From Osedax fenrisi (Eukaryota; Annelida; Polychaeta; Sabellida; Siboglinidae): a stretch of DNA of 64,000 nucleotides. Of this stretch, positions 59,120 to 64,000 are shown in pieces. Position numbers and translations under genes: made by a program. The notes under the pieces were generated by a model. It saw only the letters and a list, made by a program, of their open reading frames with translations, did not search any database and was not told the DNA's origin. Each line of letters starts with the position of its first letter. Position 1 is the first letter of the stretch. Location: contig OZ025239.1 of NCBI GenBank assembly GCA_964019155.1, forward strand, positions 79,267,549-79,331,548. Direction: 5' to 3'.

Positions 59120-60075
59120 CTGAGAGGGTGGGGGTAGGGGGGCAAGTAGACGTAGAATAGAGCGCATATTGGTATTCAGCGTTGTATAGCATTAGTTTTC
59201 GTATTTTATTTTCATTCTTTTTTCAAATGGCTTCAAATTAGGACGGTTGTTTTTTACAAGTTTTCGCCGTTGAAAATCAAGTGCTCTCATTGCAAAATAC
59301 CTACGATAATAGCATCATGAACATGACCACAGGGCACAGCTAGTCATACGCATACTAAATGTGTAAATAAAGTACTACGGGATATGCATAATCTAAACAT
59401 TGATATTAGTTATGTAATAACAGTGATATTAGTTATGTAATAACAGTAATATTAGTCATGTAATAACAGTGATATTAGTTAATTTTATTTAATGTCTATC
59501 AAATAAATATGAACATATCATGAATACTATAATAATTATTATGTGAACGTTGTGCGAACTAGTTAGATGTAAAAGGCAACATAAAGTACTAATGCCCCCA
59601 AATTAAATAAAGATAACTTTAGAATATATTACGGACGTCTTTTAGACGACATATAATTGTCGCCGAGCATTCATTAAAGTATGTATTCTCCACCCGGGTA
59701 TATCCCCGAACTTCTAATGTTTAGCTGCCATTCGAAACTACTAAAGCTACTCGTAGCTAAGTGTGACGTCGTGTTTATCGACTGGTAAATTATAATAAAA
59801 GCAGCTAAACACGTGCGCGTATGTGGTTGAGAATAGCGCACGATTAAAGCTCTATCAACCACTATTGTAATATGATAATCAATCGAAATAAACTGATAAA
59901 CTGATCGGTAATTTTAAATTCATTATTAAGTAATAAATATATATATATATAATATTTATTATATGATTTATATAAGAATTTTCCCGAAATATCATAATTT
60001 GTGAAAAACGAATAAACGTAATATAACTTAATATTTAAATTTCCATATATTCTAAATGAGAGAAAGTAAACTAAC
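59120..60075. other. Intron between E5 and E6
   Basis: Contains repeated AGTTATGTAATAACAGTGATATT units at 59405-59485 and a (TA)n tract near 59938-59950. A short frame at 59.7 kb is rejected as an exon (see rejected list). Confidence 0.65.
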
Positions 60076-60211
60076 CGTGAAATATGGATTCAATACAGTT
60101 TTTCCGATTAATTTTTGATCCTTGTATATTGTAACTACGAAACTAAAGTATTTCTTTCTATAGCGATGTTTAATAAAGTCTCGAATAGGAAGCAGAGGCA
60201 CACTCATCTTT
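60076..60211 (-). CDS. E5: pre-VWD beta-rich region, module 1
   Basis: Reads KMSVPLLPIRDFIKHRYRKK, YFSFVVTIYKDQKLIGKTVL and NPYFT. Aligns in position and phase (2 in, 0 out) with the end of E28. GTTAGT donor. AT-rich codons. Confidence 0.83.
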
Positions 60212-60238
60212 CTGAAGGATGAATACATTCAAGTTACG

Positions 60239-60342
60239 GGCATATATATATATATATATATATATAATGATGATGATGATGATATTAATTTATTTAGCAC
60301 AAAAATAAAGTGATAAACACTCCTCGTAGTGCATACAAACTC

Positions 60343-60374
<32 letters not shown>

Positions 60375-60420
60375 TATAATTATTATACATTGTATATATA
60401 TTATATTATATAATATATAT
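60239..60420. repeat. TA-rich microsatellites
   Basis: (AT)n at 60240-60266 and 60342-60369, (GATGAT)n at 60267-60282, and TATACATTGTATATA palindromic words up to the hairpin. Confidence 0.85.
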
Positions 60421-60425
60421 AGGTC

Positions 60426-60583
60426 GGAGTGAAATTTGAAATAATTATGGCGATCTGGTTATGACTCGCGAAAGTGATGTAACGTTATATGTGAATTAGT
60501 GACATTATTTAACTCCACGTATAACGTTACATCATTATCGCGAGTCATAACCAGATCGCCATAATTATTTCAAATTTCACTCC
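60426..60583. repeat. 158-bp hairpin with about 68-bp arms
   Basis: Left arm 60426-60494 (GGAGTGAAATTTGAAATAAT ... GTAACGTTATATGTGA) is a near-perfect reverse complement of 60515-60583, with about 20 bases of loop. Only about four mismatches are seen. TA-rich sequence flanks both sides. Fits a small foldback MITE or an RNA hairpin. Confidence 0.9.
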
Positions 60584-60776
60584 AATCTATATAATATAGT
60601 ATATAATATATCCTATCTATATAATATAGTATATTATACATATATATATATATATATAATACTAATAAATATGACTTTTATATTATTATTTATATTAATA
60701 GTTACTAAATATAAAATATTGCCACTACAATTTATCAACATAAAATATTTGTAAAACCGCATCATTATATTAAATA

Positions 60777-61150
60777 ATGATTTACGATATAAATATACAT
60801 CTATTAATAAAAATAAAGCGAATATATCAACTCTGGGTGTCGCGCTCATCTAGGAGACACAGATATTGTGAAAACTCAATAAATGATAAACTAGATTTGA
60901 TCTTGTCCTGGTATATAAACTATTTAATGTATCGATATCTATTGATGCATCATCTATTATTATTATCAAAAAGATCAACTACAAGAGGCCATTCAATGCA
61001 AATTATTACAAAAAAAGTAGATTAAATGTAAAAAAAAAATTTACTAAATAATCGAATAGCTGAAATTTGGAATGGTCTAGATCAAAAGATTATATCAGTA
61101 AATAATTTATATACCTTTAAAAATTATAATAAAAAGCTGAAATGTATTTT
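60777..61150 (+). mobile_element. Decayed non-LTR reverse transcriptase C-terminus
   Basis: The plus strand reads STTRGHSMQIITKK, then after stop codons NNRIAEIWNGLDQKIISVNN then LYTFKNYNKKL. The TRGH...(F/L).NR....WN.L...(I/V)......FK..L pattern is the C-terminal end of CR1/jockey-like reverse transcriptases. In-frame stops show it is dead. It is antisense to the host gene. Confidence 0.65.
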
Positions 61151-61422
61151 TTATTTATACATATATATATTTTATAAAATATTAATGTTAAGTGTTAAAT
61201 GTTAATTGTTTTTATCACCGGTACATGTAATACGTTTCTAATTTATCTATTGTTATTTTTATATTTGTACTGTTTACATTTTGTTGTCGTTTTGTGAATG
61301 TATCACTGCATTTTATTAAATATTATTACAAAATCAAACTTGATAAAATTCATAATAATATTCATTCAATTCAATTAAATTCAAATATGTTATTATAAGT
61401 ATAACTAGGGAAGATTACTGAC

Positions 61423-61588
61423 TTGACCGGGTGATTTAGCGGCCGCTTGCACGAGTATCCCATATCGTGATCGTTACATGCCTCGTTCAGCATTATGATC
61501 TTTGGTAGTATGGTGTTGTTGGCGTCGCCACAATTCAAGTCCTTGTTCTTGTAAACCCAGACGCCTACGAACGACGGGTACTGATATA
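61423..61588 (-). CDS. E4: pre-VWD region, module 1
   Basis: Reads YPSFVGVWVYKNKDLNCGDA, ILPKIIMLNEACNDHDMGYS and CKRPLNHPV. Four Cys in total with E3. The acceptor ATAATCAAG, eight bases before a better-looking TATCAG, was chosen because it keeps phase 1 from E3. Donor GTCAGT. Confidence 0.8.
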
Positions 61589-62096
61589 CTTGATTATAGG
61601 AGTGAACGCGGGCTTAGGGGTGATGGTAGTAGCATTACAGTGATCAGTTGATACATTACATTGATACAAAGGTTGACTGTCCAACTTTACATGCTACACA
61701 CCGCACACCTTTAATTGATATTTAAATACAAACAATTATTAAGTTTAAAACCGATTCTAACGTTCAAACTAATTTTCGAACAGCAACGTTGGTTAACAAT
61801 AGTTAGTTCATAGAACTTTAAAACGAATTACAATGTAATACAAGTAATCGTATATTATAAGTAATCATATATGATATAAGAACCACTATAAATATCAGGA
61901 AACACTATATTCGCGTACAAGCATGATAGAATATAAGCATTTACTTCACTTAAATATCATAATTAATTAATAAAATAAACAAAAACAATTTTTTAATTTG
62001 AGTACAAAATAATGCTAAAGACTAAAATGTTAAAAAACATAGTTACTTTAGAAAAAGATACTTTTATCAATCATCTTTCAATCATCTAGTTATACT

Positions 62097-62152
<56 letters not shown>

Positions 62153-62243
62153 TCATAATTAAAATCACGTTCATCGTCATTGAACTAGACTACATTTACA
62201 CACACACATACACACAAACACACACACACACATATCTACTAAC
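61589..62243. other. Intron between E3 and E4
   Basis: AT-rich with TA/TAAATA tracts at 62096-62152 and an (AC)n-type tract at 62196-62231. No gene seen. Confidence 0.65.
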
Positions 62244-62358
62244 TGAGCTCTAGGAACATTTCGCAGCTGTTATTCGGGCAAATCAGAGACCTATCGATGA
62301 GGTAGTCCATGGAGACGTTGAACTGTTTACCCTCGTATACGCTGAACGATCTCGCAGT
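62244..62358 (-). CDS. E3: pre-VWD region, module 1
   Basis: Reads TARSFSVYEGKQFNVSMDYL, IDRSLICPNNSCEMFLEL. Same ...EGK...V......(L/I)C....C.(M/V)F(L/I)E pattern as E27. Phase 0 to 1, GTTAGT donor. Confidence 0.9.
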
Positions 62359-62614
62359 CTACGGGAATGATACGCGATGTTTATATGCATCTAATAATGT
62401 ATATCATATTAATATTAATATGATAATCTGTATATAATATTTATATATGTTTAATAATGTATATATGCCTTACTAACATTTTATTTATTTAAAAATATTT
62501 ATATTCTCTAATAATGTTTATATAGCAAAAAATAATGTATATATATCTGTAATAATATTTATATACATTTGATAGTATTGATATATCACTAAAGTGTATA
62601 TGTGTATCACTAAC

Positions 62615-62707
62615 GATGTATCTAATAGGATAGAAGTAGCTAGACACGCCTTTACATAAGCCGCCCCTACACGACTTCTCCTTACACTTCTTCACATGGC
62701 AGTATAT
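62615..62707 (-). CDS. E2: pre-VWD region, module 1
   Basis: Reads IYCHVKKCKEKSCRGGLCKG then VSSYFYPIRYI. Parallel to E26 (LYCSVAVCKNNEC). It also resembles the (I/L)(Y/H)C.V..C....C step of ZP domains, but the following exons fit VWDE better. 31 codons, phase 0-0, GTTAGT donor. Confidence 0.85.
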
Positions 62708-62778
62708 CTGAGAAGGCCAGAGTGAACACATCAATGTAATACGTGCATGCACACATACGCACACGCATACACACACAC

Positions 62779-62821
62779 GTGTAAGCATATAGTGCCTTCA
62801 TCAGCATCTTTGCCGTCATAG
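62779..62821 (-). CDS. E1: first visible exon (tentative)
   Basis: Reads YDGKDADEGTICLH after one base that completes an upstream codon. Supported by ACGTTCAG acceptor, GTGTGT donor and correct phase 0 into E2, but it is short and has no clear counterpart. The gene continues upstream of the window. Confidence 0.45.
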
Positions 62822-63125
62822 CTGAACGTAATGATAATAACAATACATCGATACAGCGGCACTACCACAGCACCGTATCGCTACACTAACACTAGGCTTG
62901 CGGTCGAATCCAAATAATTGATTATATTGCCACTTTGATGTTTATTATGCAATACGCATAACTTTGTGAACATAATGCGTACGATACACAATACAATACT
63001 GAACAGTATTGCACGTAACATTAAACATTAAACATTACAGTATAACATTATCTTAAATTAAACTATGATAAGTAAACATTTCAAATTCGCAGGTTAAGAA
63101 ATAATATATATTAATAAACGTTCAC
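62822..63125. other. Intron or upstream sequence
   Basis: No exon or element recognised; AT-rich with ACATTAAACATTAAACATTA words near 63020. Confidence 0.5.
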
Positions 63126-63129
63126 TTAA

Positions 63130-64000
63130 AATTCACTTATTCATACAATAATTATTCATTAGCGCACACATTCATTATTCATTAGCACACACATTCATTA
63201 TCGCACACATTCATTATTTATTAGCACACACATTCATTAGCGCACACATTCATTATTCATTAGCACACACATTCACTAGCGCACACATTCATTATTCATT
63301 AGCACACACATTCATTATCGCACACATTCATTATTCATTAGCACACACATTCATTAGCATACACATTCATTAACGCACGCATTCATACATTCATTAGCGC
63401 ACACATTCTTTAGCGCACACATTCATTATTCATTAGCACACACATTCATTAGCACACACATTCATTAGCGCACACATTCTTTAGCGCACACATTCATTAT
63501 TCATTAGCACACACATTCATTAGCACACACATTCATTAGCGCACACATTCATTATTCATTAGCGCACGCATTCATTAGCATACACATTCATTAACGCACG
63601 CATTCATACATTCATTAGCGCACACATTCTTTAGCGCACACATTCATTATTCATTAGCACACACATTCATTAGCACACACATTCATTATCGCACACATTC
63701 ATTATTTATTAGCACACACATTCATTAGCGCACACATTCATTATTCATTAGCACACACATTCACTAGCGCACACATTCATTATTCATTAGCACACACATT
63801 CATTATCGCACACATTCATTATTCATTAGCACACACATTCATTAGCATACACATTCATTAACGCACGCATTCATACATTCATTAGCGCACACATTCTTTA
63901 GCGCACACATTCATTATTCATTAGCACACACATTCATTAGCGCACACATTCATTATTCATTAGCACACACATTCATTATCGCACACATTCATTATTCATT
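63130..64000. repeat. 16-bp minisatellite CACACATTCATTAGCR
   Basis: About 50 units of CACACATTCATTAGCG/A with ATTCATT insertions. The rarer word CATTAACGCACGCATTCATA recurs near 63369, 63590 and 63855, showing higher-order copies. Continues past the right edge. Confidence 0.96.

Noticed and set aside
59674..59862. Possible exon in the E5-E6 intron (SFSSFEWQLNIRSSGIYPG)
   Set aside because: Every GT inside it leaves phase 1, which would break the VWD frame of E6. E5 joins E6 directly in phase 0, as E28 joins E29 in module 2.
62615..62821. ZP domain C-terminus (IYCHVKKC...C)
   Set aside because: The following exons and the parallel E26-E27 pair of module 2 match the pre-VWD region of VWDE-type proteins better than a ZP domain.

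Overview
The window is animal (metazoan) genomic DNA: intron-rich, AT-rich, crowded with satellites, and dominated by one very large gene on the minus strand. I cannot name the species or phylum. The intron-split extracellular protein, the AT-rich introns with CpG-containing, GC-balanced exons, and the Tc1/mariner-like and non-LTR debris point to a non-vertebrate metazoan. No prokaryotic features are present.

Reading right to left, I reconstructed 58 coding exons (E1 at 62.8 kb to E58 at 12.9 kb; about 8.1 kb of coding sequence, about 2,700 codons). Every exon junction keeps the reading frame, and neither end of the gene is in the window. The protein is extracellular and resembles VWDE (von Willebrand factor D and EGF domain protein). 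It carries two tandem copies of a VWDE-like module. Each copy has, in order: a Cys-containing beta-rich N-terminal region; a VWD domain with an NDPH or GDPH start and a CG...D C-terminal lobe; a helical Cys region; an EGF-like domain; an IPT-like segment ending in a YDS.C..C-type motif; and a C.IDE.CY.. Cys motif. Module 1 is E1-E19 (62.8-40.1 kb). It is followed by a Lys-rich linker and LamG-like domain A (E20-E24). Module 2 is E25-E42 (36.9-24.4 kb). It is followed by LamG B (E43-E45), a C-type lectin domain (E46-E48), a beta-sandwich region with a GDYLGWY motif (E49-E52), LamG C (E53-E56) and the start of LamG D (E57-E58). The gene continues to the left of 12.94 kb. The likely role is a secreted or matrix/adhesion glycoprotein; this is inference.

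Layout by region: 1-12.19 kb is one G-rich minisatellite of roughly 28-bp units with higher-order duplications. 12.2-12.9 kb is an inverted-repeat element. 12.9-29.6 kb holds dense exons with microsatellites and a TA-flanked MITE-like element at 18.1-19.1 kb. 29.6-53 kb holds exons separated by minisatellites (pyrimidine-rich at 30.7-31.3, 21-bp at 41.9-43.3, 35-bp at 47.0-48.1, purine-rich at 51.0-51.5 kb), a perfect 90-bp inverted repeat at 45.8 kb, and a fragment of the tRNA methyltransferase FTSJ1/Trm7 at 48.7-48.8 kb. 53.5-58.4 kb is a nest of diverged repeats with a 1.45-kb duplication. 58.8-62.8 kb holds E1-E6, a 158-bp hairpin and a decayed reverse-transcriptase tail. 63.1-64.0 kb is a 16-bp-type minisatellite.

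Three things stand out. Donor sites overwhelmingly begin GTT (44 of 58; 18 are GTTAGT). An array of GTTAGT-containing 12-mers follows a weak donor. Intronic repeats tend to be pyrimidine-rich before acceptors and purine-rich after donors. All exon calls are manual reading without transcript data.
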